Assembly: GCA_003427395.1 (NCBI GenBank)
Contig: BFEA01000414.1
Span: 225,491-289,490 of the forward strand
Direction: 5' to 3'
From: Chara braunii
Taxonomy: Eukaryota; Streptophyta; Charophyceae; Charales; Characeae
DNA length: 64,000 nt
Below are positions 42,981 through 55,797 of the stretch, piece after piece. The position numbers and the translations under genes were made by a program. Below the pieces are notes generated by a model. That model made no database searches. It was not told where the DNA came from and saw only the letters and a program-made list of their open reading frames with translations. Within the stretch, counting starts at the first letter, position 1. Every line of letters starts with the position of its first letter.

Positions 42981-43700
42981 AATAAAACAGTTTTGATTCC
43001 TTTTAGACAGGCATTGTATATTAGGGACTGAGGGTGAAGTAGGCAGTATGGTGAGGTTGGTATTTACTCCTCTTACGAGCATCGGATGGAGTGTTTTTGT
43101 CTAGGTATAGTACTAAGATTTGGGGATCATGTATATTACTCTGACTCGGCATTTTGTGCTCTAGTAGTTGAGGGTAGGTAAAACGTATGATTCATTTTCA
43201 ATCTTGAAGATCTGTGCATCCGTCTGTATCAATTTTGGACATATACTTTTGTATTCAGTTGAGCTTCTCTATCCTAAATTATTTGCGAGGTTTACCTATG
43301 GGGAACTTGAACACTTCGCACTTTCACAATTGAGTTGGTCCAGTGTTTGATATTTGTGGATAAAATGTGTACTTTGGATATATGTGCAGTCTATGCTGTC
43401 AGATCTTGAACTAGGATGCTCAGAAAAGCGCCTAAGTGTTCAAGAATGACAAAAGTAACTGAAATGAGATTTGCAAAGTTTGAAAGTTGTTTTGCACCTA
43501 TGATGAGTCATTTATGTTTATTTTTTAAGCAGACCCTAAAAAGGGGTATGGAAAGGTCAAAGTTATTTTACATTTGAGAAAACCCTGTGAATCAGGGCAA
43601 TGTATGTTATGAATGGAATGAATGTTTTTTCTGCCTTCTGACAAGACAGGGGGTCAAACACATACTTTTATTTTCATTATGGATATTTTGGTTGACTTTC
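42981..43700 (+). other. Y 3' untranslated part, AT-rich
   Basis: No gene or clear repeat seen. Confidence 0.4.
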
Positions 43701-44482
43701 TATTGGAAAAAAATCCCCGAGGTTTGTGTCTATCCAGCCTGTGATCGAGGTCTGGCAGGCACGGCCCCTAAGTGGCTCTGACGATGCCCCTCGATCAGAG
43801 ACAAGTTTTTCAATATGTTGAATCATTCTTATTGATACTGCTTCTTTCATATATATTCAATGGGTTTGTTCACCCATTCAAAGACAACTGACGAGGGGAG
43901 ATGAATTTTATTTGGTCAAATTTGAATTTCATATGTGTATTTTTGAAATAATCATCGCTCATCCACTTATGGGGGTCAGTCTGAGGGAATTAAAATTACC
44001 AAGCCTATGATGAAAAATTGGCATCGTTGGGACTTAACTCCCAGCGTGGGCTGCTGACCAAGTATAACCAGACAGCGGGCCTTCCGATTACGGCCTGGGA
44101 CTAAACTTGAGGGGAGGGGTCCCCTAATGATAGTATCAAGTTCAGGTAGATATCGGGGGGATCGAGAGTCAGGTCTAGATATTTGATAGGAGGTAATTAT
44201 TCTGTGTTGCGTAACCAATACAGGTACCATCATTAGATTAACGAACATGGCGGACCACAAATCGGGTCTGATCAACCGACTGTGGTGGGTTGAGACCAAG
44301 GTTGCCGATCCCCTCGCATTAGACTTCGGGTGGGACAGTAAAAACAGACCAAGGTTGAGACCCTCGTCCTAAAGGGTAGGATTCATTTTTTATTCCTAAC
44401 TCTTCGGACATCCAACGAGATCCTAGCAAATAAAGTCTAAAGTTGTGGGAAGAGGCTATCATTATCTTCCTTGGTGACCTCT

Positions 44483-44595
44483 GTAACTGTAGTACAGATC
44501 CAGTATCCCCGCTTTTGAGTCATATAGAATAATATTTCTTTGGTATTGCAATTGTTGGTATGTGGGAGACCCAGGTTGGAATCATGGCGGTATGG
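44483..44595 (+). ncRNA. tRNA-Asp-like structure of Y (decayed)
   Basis: The D-arm GTAC/GTAT (44492-44495/44503-44506) is intact. The anticodon stem CCCGC/GTGGG (44508-44512/44562-44566) is paired with one G-T. The T-loop is TTGGAAT with four of five stem pairs. The anticodon loop is 49 bases instead of 7. Only four acceptor pairs form. See 62830-62932 for the better copy. Confidence 0.5.
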
Positions 44596-44708
44596 ACGCA
44601 CCAAGGGAGATAGTGAGGGTCTTCAAACCGCAACTTCATCCAGAAAATCGGATTTTGACAAGTTGTCGCGTCAGAAGACCTTTGTTTGCATTTGGATTCC
44701 CCAACGAC

Positions 44709-44739
44709 GGAGACGTCGCTTAATGGGGTCTGGGAAGAC
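44709..44739 (+). promoter_or_regulatory. Pre-LTR box of Y
   Basis: GGAGACGTCGCTTAATGGGG and following purines directly before TGTCGG, as at 17519-17549 and 63199-63230. It is the expected place of the plus-strand primer. Confidence 0.6.
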
Positions 44740-44749
44740 TGTCGGAGCG

Positions 44750-44769
44750 GATACCCTTACAAGGGTATC
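44750..44769 (+). promoter_or_regulatory. LTR-start hairpin (Y 3' LTR)
   Basis: GATACCCTT/AAGGGTATC perfect 9-bp stem around AC. Confidence 0.7.
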
Positions 44770-45591
44770 AGCTCATGATTTTGCGATCGACACAATGTCG
44801 ACGCCAACTGTTAGAATAGGGACGGCTAAAAACGGAACCTAGGGTAAACCCCTCGACCATTATGGTCATGAAAATTGGAAACCGCAAGGGCCAAAACACG
44901 GCACAAGCAAGAGTCAGGGATTGAAAATTTTGAATGCTCGCAGAGCGTGCAAAGACAACGGAGGTTAGTAGATGAAATGACCGCGCGCGCCTTAACGACA
45001 CGCGCAGAGACTGCAAAGTGATTAGTAAATAAAACCTCCAACCACAAGGTCGGAAGGTTAGTCAAAACAGAAAAGAGTCGCGCGGGACGCAGAGACGGTT
45101 TTTCTTAGACAGTTGACGACTGAAGAAGCGACCATTTCAGCTCAAATCCGCAAACGTCGAGTATATCAGAAAAGCGAGGCGGGAAACCACTCCCCGCAGG
45201 ATAGAATATAAGTAGAAATTAGTAAAAGCCCCGACCATGTGGCCGGGGCAACTAGACAAAGGGAGCCTAGGCTGCTGTAACAGACTACGATGGCCAACAG
45301 TGGCCTGGGTTTCCCCTCACGGTAGGCCGTAGGCCTTATGGACTGACTGGACTAAGCCCTGTACTCTACTTAGGGCAGACTAGCTCTTACTATAACCAAA
45401 CATGGAGCTAGCCTAGTAGGTACAAGTACTGACTGATACGCAGAAGATCTTGGGATCGAGCTCGACCTGCCTCCGGGCTAGCTCATTTTGCTAGCTGTGA
45501 GGGGCAGGGCCTGCCTTTTCCACTCGCCCTCAGATGGGCAGGATTCGAACCTGTGACCATGAGTTTGGGGCAAGATAGAGTTACAGCCCGT

Positions 45592-47708
45592 TGTGACAGT
45601 TGGCACAACGGGGAAAATAGTAGTTGGATTTTATGTTTTGCTTTTTTTTTTTTTTTCTTTCTTTTTCTTCTCTTTTATTAGTTAGATTTGTTTATTTTAT
45701 TGTTGGTTCCTTTTTAGGTCCCGTAGCCTGAAAATTCTCGTAAAACCTCACCTAAGTGAATCTACCTCCGATTCAGGGCAGGTTCAACATAGGGAAATGG
45801 TAACAAATTTGGCCGAAGTTGGATTACCAGCCACTCAGATCGCAGTGCCCCGAAGGAGGGCAACCACAACGGCGTCACAGGGAGCTATCGGGAAGTGGCA
45901 AAAGAGCGAAGGGAGAAAAGTCGGCACGCGAGAAAGGAGAACGCCGCGCGAATACACGAACGTGAGCAAACGAGCAGGGAGAGCAGGGAAGAGAGATCGC
46001 GCAATTGCATGAAGAGGAGGAGACGGTCTCGAGGGCGGAAATTATGTTGCGTGAAGGGTGAGTTAGCAAGTGCAAAGTGAGAAGGAGAGGGCGCAAAGAG
46101 AGGGGGCGCTCGCCAGCGAGGAGGAAGGTGCAAGCAGGAAGGTGGCGATCCCGACAAGTAAAAAAGGCCGACCACGCATGGTGATGATGAGGTAAGGACG
46201 CCTCATAACAAGGGGAGTCGACGCGAAGGAGGCAGTAATCAGAAAGAGACGTGCGAAAAGAAAAAGAGAAGAAAGAAGGAGGAGGAGAAGGAGAAGAGGA
46301 GTGAAGGAGGAAGGAAGCAAAGTGCCGGAGCACTTACCAGTGGAGCGGCAGACCGTCTATAGTGACGTTGACGACGACAGCGACGATTACGGCGACGGCA
46401 AAGGAGAGAAGTAACGGGAAGACAAGTAAGTCTTACAACGTTGGCTATTACTACTACTATTACTACTACTACTACTATTACTACTACTACTACAACAACA
46501 GCTACGTATGTGTATATGCTAAGTATAGGAATACGTGAGTATGCGCGAGTGAGCGACGATCTCACTTCGGTTGTCGCTCACTTTCATCAACGAGAGAAGG
46601 AATCAGCTAAGCCTAAGACCTACGGATCGCCTCGCACCACTAACATCGATAGGATAAGCAAAATCGAATGAATCTACCGCCAGATCGTGGAACTATACAT
46701 TATCACTACGTGTGTGTGTGTGAGCAAGTATGTGTGTATGTGTGTGAAAAAGCAAGATGTACATGTGAGTGTCTGTCTCCCACCCGCACCTCGCCGCACG
46801 CCACGTGGATCGATGGGATGAGCAAAGCAAAAAGTGGCTGTGTATATTTCCGCGTTTTAACGGAAGATTCGTTCCGCTTTTGCTCATCCTATCGATGAAA
46901 TGTGTGTGTGTATGTGTGTGTATGTGTGTGTGTGTGTGTGAGAGAGTGAGAGAGAGAGAGAGGTTGGGCAAGTATACATAGTGAGAGTGAGAGAGTTCCT
47001 CTACTTCCTCTTCTCAGTCCACCATCTCCTTCTCCCCCTCTCGACATCTGACTTCACTGCATCTGACTACGAGAGGAAAGAAGCAGAGCTTGGTGACATC
47101 GGATTCGAACTCGACTCTTGGACTTAAGATATGACAACGAGGGATCATTTGGGATTGGTGACGAAGACTTAACGTTGACGATATTCCTATCCTTCTCGTT
47201 TCCTCGTCTAACCCCCCCTCCTCTTCGTCTGTGCATGGCGGGGACTGGCACATTCCCCCTATACAAGAGCCAGGTCCCTTCACACCTTTGAACGATGATG
47301 ATGGGGCTGCATTGCAATATTGATTGTTCAAATCATTGGTATCAAAACCTTCCGCTATGCTATCGTTTACATTGCATGAGAGGACGGTCCTTGTTCTGAT
47401 CTACACCCGTACATTGTGCAACAGTGTGTGTAGGTGTATGTGAGAGAGAGAGGGAGAGAGGAGAAACGAGAGAGAGGAGAGAAGGAGAGGTTGAGCGACA
47501 TAAGAATGGGGTACTACGTACCTGCTGCGCTGGAGATATATCTATGGCGAAACGAGTGTGTGAAAGAGAGAGAGAGAGAGATAGAGTCTCTCACCGAAAA
47601 CTTACCTGTGAACGTTGTCGTCCCTCAATAAGTACGCTCCTTTCACCTCTACTGAACCCAACCAGAAAAAAGTAGTATGTGTACACCCCTGATCGTTGCT
47701 ACTGTTGA

Positions 47709-47762
<54 letters not shown>

Positions 47763-49072
47763 TACTACTATTATTATTATTTGCTATTGTTATTTTTTTA
47801 CATTATTATTATTATTATTATTATTTATAACGAGCACCAAGGAGTAAAGCATAAAAAAGACATCAAGATTAATGACCTGAACTCGCAAAGTGAGCAGGGA
47901 GTGGGATGCAGCGAAAGGGCTGAGAGCGAGGGTAAGCTTAGGAGAAGGGGAGAAGGAGGAGCGTGACCTGGAGGAGAGAGGAAATGAGGCGTGCAAGGGA
48001 GAAGTAGAAAAATAAAATGAAGAAGAAGAAGAAGGAGGAGAGAAGGAGAGGAGAAAGGAGGAGGAAGTGATCGAGCACTTATCTGCGAATAGAGGGAGGA
48101 AACAAAATCGATCGAATCTCCCGCCTCAAAAGAGAAAGCATACACTGCCAGCCCAATTGTAGCTCCGACTACGGATTTGCTTTCCTTATAACTTGTGTGT
48201 GCATGTACATGTGTATGTGCGAGAGTGAGAGAGGGGAGTGGTAAGCTCCGAATCTTGCAGCTAGCCGATTGATTGATAGGATGAGCAAAAATGAATGAAT
48301 CTTTCACTCGAATATGGAAATATACACCCCACGCAGTCGCGCTTTCACCTTCCGGGTCGTCTGCAGTTTTTTTCAGCCGTGTGTGTGTGTGTGAGAGAGA
48401 GAGAAAGAAAGAGAGAGGTTGCTTCGGTGGGCGGCACCAACCACCGACCCCCCCGAGCAGAAACGTACCCCTCCCACCGGCGTAACTATATCAGGCAAGT
48501 AAGATAGCTTGTTTTCTTTATGTTATTATTATTAGTATTGCTGTTATTGTTTATTATTATTATTTATTATTATTATTGTATTAATATTATTATTATTTTT
48601 ACTATTATTGTGAGTGGATCTTACCTCCATTTCAGCCATGTACGTGCGAGGGAATCAGTACGATAGGGAGAAGGCACACAGACAAAATGGAAGACGGGGT
48701 CGCACAAGCGGATGTGTGAATGGGAAGGAGACAAGCATGGCGGGAGAATGTGGTGTTGGCATCATGTGCATTGGTCTTCAAAAGTCGAGAGTCGAATTGA
48801 GCCTTTTGTGAGAACACAACTGTAGGTAGGAAAGACGAGTAGAATAGATTGGGCGTTGGGCACCAGAGAGAGAGGAGCGACTTTGGATACTGTTGGCGTG
48901 GCCTACGGGCTTGAACATTGACTCATTACTTCATTGTATTGCTCTATTTGGGTGGATTCCGAGTACCATTATGCTCTCTGCTTATACACGACTACTCCGA
49001 CATATGTGTGATTTCGTAACTTGGTTTTCTGTATATCGTTTACTGTCATATTCCTTGCCATATTATTGTCAA

Positions 49073-49141
<69 letters not shown>

Positions 49142-50076
49142 TATTATTAGTAAAAATGATTTGCTCGACCCCCTACTTACCGTATGAGATAGTGGAAACG
49201 TGCGGGATGTGTGATGCATCCGTCAAATGGCGTCGTAAGGCCGGATCCATTACCCGCCCGACTTGTTGGAATGCGTGTTTGTGCCTATTATAACCCCCAT
49301 GTTGTGGTTTCGGTGTGTTGCGCGGTGTGGAGGACCGTGTCGCTTTCCCTTTGAGAGAGAAAAGAGGGAGACAAGCAGGCATGAACAGACGGACAGATGA
49401 CGGCAGACATACAGAAACAGACACACAAAAAGTCAGGCAGACAGAAATAAGACAGACAAATACAGAAAAGAGAGAGAGCGGAAAATGCTCGTGACGATGC
49501 ACATATGGGGGTAGAGGATGGAGAAGAGGAAGAAGAAGGAGAAAAAGAAGAAGAAGGAGAAAAAGAAGAGGAAGGAGAAGGAGTCGGGGTGCACACGGTC
49601 CCACATGGTACTTGCTGACGTAAGAGAGTGTGACCGGGACTGGGTACCGTTGGCCGTGCAAAGTACGACTGAGACTGGACACTGCCGACTTGACGCAGTT
49701 GGCCTTTCAGGTCGGTAGCAGCTGCGACCTTGATTTAAAAAAAAACAAAAAAAGGACTGAAGTCAGAAGTCACAACTCACAGTCAGCGATATAGGTGAGA
49801 ACCACAACCACAGTCAAGAGTTATGTTCCACAAATGAAAGTCGTTACCCACAGGCTCAAACAGCAGCATGCCAATGAAAATTTTGGAAAAATACCAGACC
49901 TTGACATTCTGAAGCGAGCAGGCCCTAGGCATGTGGTACCGAGTCTGAGTTAAGCCAAAGGATGCATAGGATGAAACGGGCTGTCGCTCAGTCCAAATCA
50001 ATATAGGGACTGGCCAGCCACATTCATGGGAGATGCCCATTCGTGAGACATATGGAAGTGTTACTAAAGCACTTGC
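45592..50076 (+). repeat. Y 3' LTR, microsatellite-rich part
   Basis: It matches 25881-30578 with several indels: a 165-bp segment around 29055-29220 is absent near 48745, and the TTA tract near 49073-49150 is longer. Two parts (about 47140-48110) are nearly identical to the 5' copy while others show about 4% change. Reading frames here are simple-sequence artefacts. Confidence 0.65.
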
Positions 50077-50856
50077 ACGCTTTCCGCGAGTGGCATATGC
50101 AAAAGCCCTGTCGGGCAGCAATGCACTGAGACAGAAGGCGGCCATAGCCGCATAAGCTAGAAGTAGGGATAGAGCTGAGAAGCAGTGGATGTATTCAGAG
50201 TCAAGATTCTCAAGTAGAGAGAGAAACAGGGAGAAGAGAAGAGAGGGAGAAAAGATAGTTAGTCAGAATGACACAAGCAGACAAACAAGCGAACTGACAG
50301 ACGCAGGGAAGCAAACAAACACACAGACACATGAACACAGACAAGCATACAGGGAAGCAGTCTGACGCAGACAAGGACACAGACAGACATACAGTCAGAT
50401 GGAACAAACACAGACACGATGGTATACGCTGATACACAGCGACACGCATTGATACTCAACGGCGCAAAGAGAGAGAAACGTATACAAAGAGAGAAAGAGA
50501 GATAGAGGTGCGGGTGACGGTGTCACGAAAGGCATACCTGATCCTGGCGGTAGCCTACAAGGGTTGACATCTTCATATATTTTTGGTCCTGCTTCTAACG
50601 ACAACTGGATGGATTATCATTCACGTAGACTGCTAATAACGGTGTGATCGTAGTCTGGGCGCTCAGCGCCAAGTAGAGGAAGGACGCTGAATACTTATGT
50701 AGGTGAGGGCGAGGGTATGCACTCGTTGGCATTCAGAAGCGATACTTTGGCTTCGGCTGGTGTGGTATCAATGCAGTTCCGCCTTCCAGCGCGTATCAGA
50801 CTTATTAGCTTTTGATGTGATTCTGCGATCCGGAATCTGTCAATGCGCCATTATTG

Positions 50857-50872
50857 TTGTTATTATTATTAC

Positions 50873-50918
<46 letters not shown>
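50857..50918 (+). repeat. (ATT)n microsatellites in 2.2-kb segment
   Basis: TTA tract at 50857-50918 and a second at 51596-51667. Confidence 0.9.
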
Positions 50919-51593
50919 TCAGTATTTATGGCCCTAGTCAACCTCATGGCCACCCTAAGTGAAGGCGGGCCTGAATATTTGTTTCAGGCCAATTCGACAT
51001 TTTCGTATGTGGGTATTTAGGCTCCTGCGGCGCATCAGTTGGATAGGTAGACGCATGAACCTCACTAAACAGCGTTGTATAGCTGGTCCAGGCCACGAGA
51101 GTTGTGCCTGGGCACCTACACACAATACAGGGTAGCGGGGCGTAGGCGGCCATAGCCGGGCTGCTGAGTGTCAGGGGGTATAGCAGATGATCGGACGATC
51201 TTCAGGGAGTTAGGCGCTGTGTGGGATGATCAAGTTCTGATTGAGGGTGACGAGATACGTACCTGGTACATAAAAGAGAGGTTGCCGATGGTGTGGACAG
51301 TCATGTACATTGGTCTTCGTGAGTCAAAGTGATCCTGTTTTGTGAACCGGCTGTAGCGTAAGATAGTATGGTAGAGTAGGCTGGGTACCGTGCGCCAGAC
51401 AGAGAGGGGCGACTTTGGGTACCGTGATGGTGTGGCCTGCGGGCTTGAACATTGGCTCATTACTCCATTATATTGCTGTACTTGGATGGATTATTGATGC
51501 AGTTGTGCTCTCTACTTGTACCCGACTACTCAGACAATCTGTGTGATTTCGCAATTTGGTTTTCTGTATATCGTTCACAATCATATTCCTTAC

Positions 51594-51630
<37 letters not shown>

Positions 51631-51699
51631 GTTATTATTATTATTATTATTAATATTATTATTATTGATTATCAAAGTATTTGTGATTATTGAGCAACA

Positions 51700-52020
51700 T
51701 GACCAGGGAAAGGGAGGAAGCAGGGCACTGGAAAGGAGAGGGATACCGTCACCGTGTCGTGGTGCCTACCTCCTCCATCCTTCTCCCTTCTCCTTCAATC
51801 TTAACCCCTCCATTTTTTTTCCCTCTCCATATCTATTCAAGATTATTTGTATGATCGTTATTGCTAGTAAGCACCGACCTGACATTCTTTGATGAGTGAC
51901 GACAAAGGAAGTGGGGAAGATCAGGTTTGGAGGAGAGATGGACTACTGGAGAGGAGAGGGATGTCCTCACCGTATGACGACATCTACCTCCTCCATCCGT
52001 CTCCATTTCTCCCGTAGTCG
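51700..52020 (+). repeat. Diverged tandem pair with GGAGAGGGAT core
   Basis: A unit with GGAGAGGGAT, a CACCGT centre and CTACCTCCTCCATCC occurs at about 51733-51805 and again at about 51948-52012. The two ends are partly complementary (purine-rich then pyrimidine-rich). Confidence 0.5.
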
Positions 52021-52109
52021 AATTCCTTCATTTCCCTGGTCCTCACCACTCTCTGAAATAGTATGAATTTCATCAATGCGGATGATCAGATGGTCAGACT
52101 AAACAGGGC

Positions 52110-52275
52110 GATTGCGGGAGCTCTGCCGGAGTTCAGGAGGAACTCTGGAGGCAGGGAACTATAAGGTACGCATCACCTATCCTTTTTCCATATACCCTTA
52201 CAGGTTATACCCTCCTATCGAACTGCATGAGTAATTGAGTGATATATTGTTTGTGTTTTTTCTTCAAGGCCAGCG
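52110..52275 (+). promoter_or_regulatory. Conserved leader hairpin and candidate intron, Y 3' LTR
   Basis: Homologous to 7340-7486. Stem GAGTTC/GAACTC (52129-52134/52140-52145). A possible donor is AAG|GTACGC (GT at 52166) and a possible acceptor is GGCCAG ending at 52273. The hairpin array follows directly, as in I. Confidence 0.5.
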
Positions 52276-52386
52276 TATCAAAAGTGAAAGTATTATATGC
52301 TTGAATTGAGAATCTGTCTGAAGATAGGAAAAGGAACCTAGGAAAAAATCGAGAAGGAACCTAGCCTGCATGGTCTTGAAAAACAC

Positions 52387-54660
52387 AAGGGCGGTATGAT
52401 GGAGGTCTCCGTTGGGGTCGTCACGCTGCCTGCATGGAATGACTAAAAGGGTACTCGTCGTGCGAACTACCCAGCGATCCACCTAACTAGTTGACTTTTA
52501 ACATGCATACATCAATGACGAGAAGATGCCGTGCGTCTTCTCTGTTAACTTACCAGCTAAATCCAAGACTAATTCGGTACTCCCGTGGAGTACATGTGTT
52601 CAAGTGATTAATCAAAGCATGACTAGTCCGGTACTCCCGTGCGGTACACGTTTTCAAACAACTAACAAAAGCAGAGGTAATGGGAGGCTCCCGCGGGGTT
52701 CTCCTATAACTGATCTGACTAGACTTGGGATGAGAATTGAGTACTCCCGGTTGAGTATACAAACTCCTAAGTCTAGATCGATATGTGCGACTTCCGTGTA
52801 GGTCAACAATATTTTTTGCTCAATTTAACACATAAACGAATAAATGAACGATCAGGGCGACTAACCAAAAAGTGGTCTTGATCTCCTACACATCAAATCG
52901 GTATTAGGGTGGCTCCCGGGAGGGTTGTCCTAATAGTTCGTTTGATCTGGGAAACAACTAACAAGGGAAGAATGAGTTGATTGTGCTTGGATAAGTAAAA
53001 GGGGTACTCCAGGGTGAGTACCCTGCTACTTGTCTTGGTATGACTAATGGATTGACAACGTTTGATACTAATGGCCTAACTAAAGTTAACAAATTGGTAT
53101 AATGATTGGTTAACTCTGAAATTGGTAGCAGGGAGATGTCGTGCATCTTCCCTATTGACAAGCAGGTTACATTAACCACCGTCATTTGATCCGGTACTTC
53201 CGTGAAGTACATCCTTCAGTTTAACAAAAGTCATTTGAGTCGGTACTTCCGTGAAGTACATCCTTCAGTTTAACAAAAGTCATTTGAGCTGGTACTTCCG
53301 TGAAGTACATCCTTCGGTTTAACAAAAGTCATTTGTGCCGGTACTTCCGTGAAATACATCCTTCAGCTTAGCAAAAGTCATTTGATCCGGTACTTCCGTG
53401 AAGTACATTCCTTCAAGTCTAACGAAAGCCGATTTGATCCGATACTTCCGTGAAGTGCACTCTTTCAAACCTAACAGAAGTCATTTGATCGGTACTTCCG
53501 TGAAGTACAATCCTACAAATCATAAACAACAACCATTGATCCAGTACTCCCGTGGGGTACGCTTCTTCAACTTAACCACAACTATTGATCCGGTACTCCC
53601 GTGGGGTACACTTCTTCAACTTAACGAAAGCCAATTAATCCAGTACTCTTGTAAGGTACTCGTCTTCAAAAGCTAACAAAGGCTAAAGGTAGCATGAGGA
53701 TTCCGTGAGGCTCTCCTATCACTCATTGAACCACACTAGGGAAGGGTTCGAGTACTCCCGGGTGAGTGTACGAACTCCTGAGTTTTGGTCGATCTGTCCG
53801 ACTTCCCATATGAATCAACATGGTTTTTGCTCACTTACAACGCATAGGCCAGATAGGTGAACTGTCAGGACAACACAATCAAGAGTTGTTTTTGATCTTC
53901 TGTACATCAAACTGGTAGCAGGATGGCTCTCGGGTGGGTTGTCCTGATACTTGTTTGATTTAGGGATCAACTAATGGAGAGAAGAAATGAGGCAGTTATG
54001 TTTGAACAAGTAAAGGGGTACTCCCGGGTGAGTAACCTTATGACTCGTTCAGGATATGACTAATGTACGATGTAAATAAGTACTAACGATCCACCTGATT
54101 AACATTGAAGCAGCACATGGGAGGCTTCCGTGGGGTCATCCTAATGCTTGCTTAACTCAATCTTAACGGGTCTAACAAGATACTCCAGCAAAGGGAGGAT
54201 CTGATGATTGCCTGAATCCACTAAATCCTAGCTCATCTGACTCTAATTAAGAAGTAGGGTGACTCCTGTAGGGTCGTCCTACTACCATTTTGAGGAAAAG
54301 ACTGAGCTCTGAATCAAGTAGTAATAGGAGGCTTCCGTGAAGACCGCCTGTTACTAACTTTGATTTGGAATTGACGCTTGGATCCGGAGTGTTTTCTGTA
54401 TGTTGGGTCAAGTGTTAAGACGGCTCAACATAGACCTCCTAACTATCTGCTTCACTAATAAAAGGATACTCCCGGGTGAGTTATCCGATCACTTACACTA
54501 TATGGCATGAACTGTTTGATTGCATGAGGACTGCATGGACTTTGAAAAGTGACTGAGTGTTCCCGTTGGGGCGACTCGACTACTCTTCTGACTAACGGAT
54601 TGTTTGTAATTGATCAAGTAGTGGAAGATTCCCGGGTGAGTCAGCCCACTACTTGCGTAT
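52387..54660 (+). repeat. Hairpin array I, Y 3' LTR
   Basis: Copy of 30690-32965. The portion up to about 54040 is virtually identical to the 5' copy; after that about 4-5% differ. The 49-bp tandem part is at 53187-53632. Confidence 0.75.
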
Positions 54661-54774
54661 GTCAGGACAAGAAAAAAAGAAAGGAAAAGGAGTGTTTCAT
54701 CGGGAGCGACTCCCAAAGGTTCTTTAGAAAGAAACGTAGAAGAAAGCGAATCCCGTAGGGAAAAAGATTAGACA

Positions 54775-55797
54775 AAAATGAGTTTCGCGTAGCCTCAGTT
54801 CATTGGTAGGCTCCTAAGGGAGAAACCACCGAACGACATGAGTAGATCTCAGTTAGATTGTCGCGTAAGCACAAAGAGGTGTGCTTATCCGCAAGAGAGA
54901 GAATGCAAGGACTAAGAATAGGGAAACGTGAATTTCCTTGAGACAACTAAGGACATAGGCAAGAAACTCCTTGAAATAAAAGGAGGAGGTGTGACAGACG
55001 GCTCAGGGTAAATAGAAGTTAGGGGTTAGACTTTGGGTTGTTGATCCCAAAAAGCTCACAGGTCAGATCTAAGGGTCTGACTCTTAGATATTAATATGTG
55101 GGAAATCGAGGGGGGGTGTTGAATCTTTGTTGACCTGTGTGTGTGCAGGTCCCTGTTTTTAATCTTATGCAATTGAAGGAGAAGTCCTACAAAGAGGACT
55201 CAAATTTTCTGTTATCACTCGATAATAGGTCGGTCGTTGCCGATTCAACTTTTTCCGCCCTGACTTGATACCTACATCTAAAATCAAACCCTGTGGTTAG
55301 TAAAACTGTCACCTGTGGTCGTTGCTTAAATGGTCCTGGTCACTCTCAAGGGTCCTTTGAATAAGTGTGAGGGGGTTGGGCTTGCATCTCAGGAAAGATA
55401 GAGTTGTCGTGCATGGTTTGGGGAGTGAGGGACAATGCCAATGGTTGATGGTTGACGTCGTTAGTGCATGGCATGTGAACTGTTTTTGCATTATGTTGTG
55501 CAGGTCTGTTTTGTGCATGATTTGGGATGGACTGGATTTGACATCGTGAAGAGTCTGGACACTCAACACTTGTGAAAGTGGGAAGGGTTCCCAGTGGTAA
55601 TACCTCAATATTCATAAACAGTCTTATATAATTCCTATGATATTTGATGATCAGTCATACGTTGGTAGTGACAAGGTTTTGTTTTCATACTTTGAACATA
55701 GTAGTTAGAAGGAGAATGCATTTTTGGAACAGAAGCGGGAATAGACGACCGTCTTAAAGTTCGACCTGAATATCTGACGGGTCAGTCCTAGGCGTCT
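54775..55797 (+). repeat. Y 3' LTR, rear part missing from 5' LTR
   Basis: No gene. Some phrases match the rear of the I LTR (ATCTTCTGTTATCA-type text, AGGTCGGTCGTTGCCGAT, about 55207-55245, versus 9680-9730) and of Z (about 830-1070), so this is genuine LTR sequence. Confidence 0.5.

Larger units (their letters stand above)
43701..44739 (+). other. 3' internal module of Y
   Basis: It corresponds block by block to 61930-63230 in Z: AAATCCCCGAGG, GATGCCCCTCG, GACGAGGGG, CATCCACTT, GTCAGTCTGAGG, a CCAAGCCTATG phrase, CCCAGCG, GCCGATCCCCTCGCATTAGA, then a tRNA-like domain and the pre-LTR box. Conservation between elements that otherwise differ suggests a required RNA or DNA function at the 3' end. 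Confidence 0.65.
50077..52276 (+). repeat. 2.2-kb LTR segment present only in Y 3' LTR
   Basis: It is absent from the 5' LTR at 30578/30579. Part of it (about 51230-51670) repeats 48760-49150 in diverged form, including the ATT tract, so the LTR had an older internal duplication. It also carries the conserved block 52115-52270. A deletion in the 5' copy is more likely than an insertion here, because the conserved block is shared with I. Confidence 0.6.

Noticed and set aside
45530-45560. Possible tRNA on the minus strand (GGATTCGAACCTGTGACC looks like a reversed T-arm/B box)
   Set aside because: No acceptor, D-arm or anticodon stem could be formed around it; the counterpart near 2884-2905 is degraded.
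50071-52276. 5' LTR as a spliced (intron-lacking) copy of the 3' LTR
   Set aside because: The right edge resembles an acceptor, but the left edge (ACTTGC/ACGC) has no GT donor.
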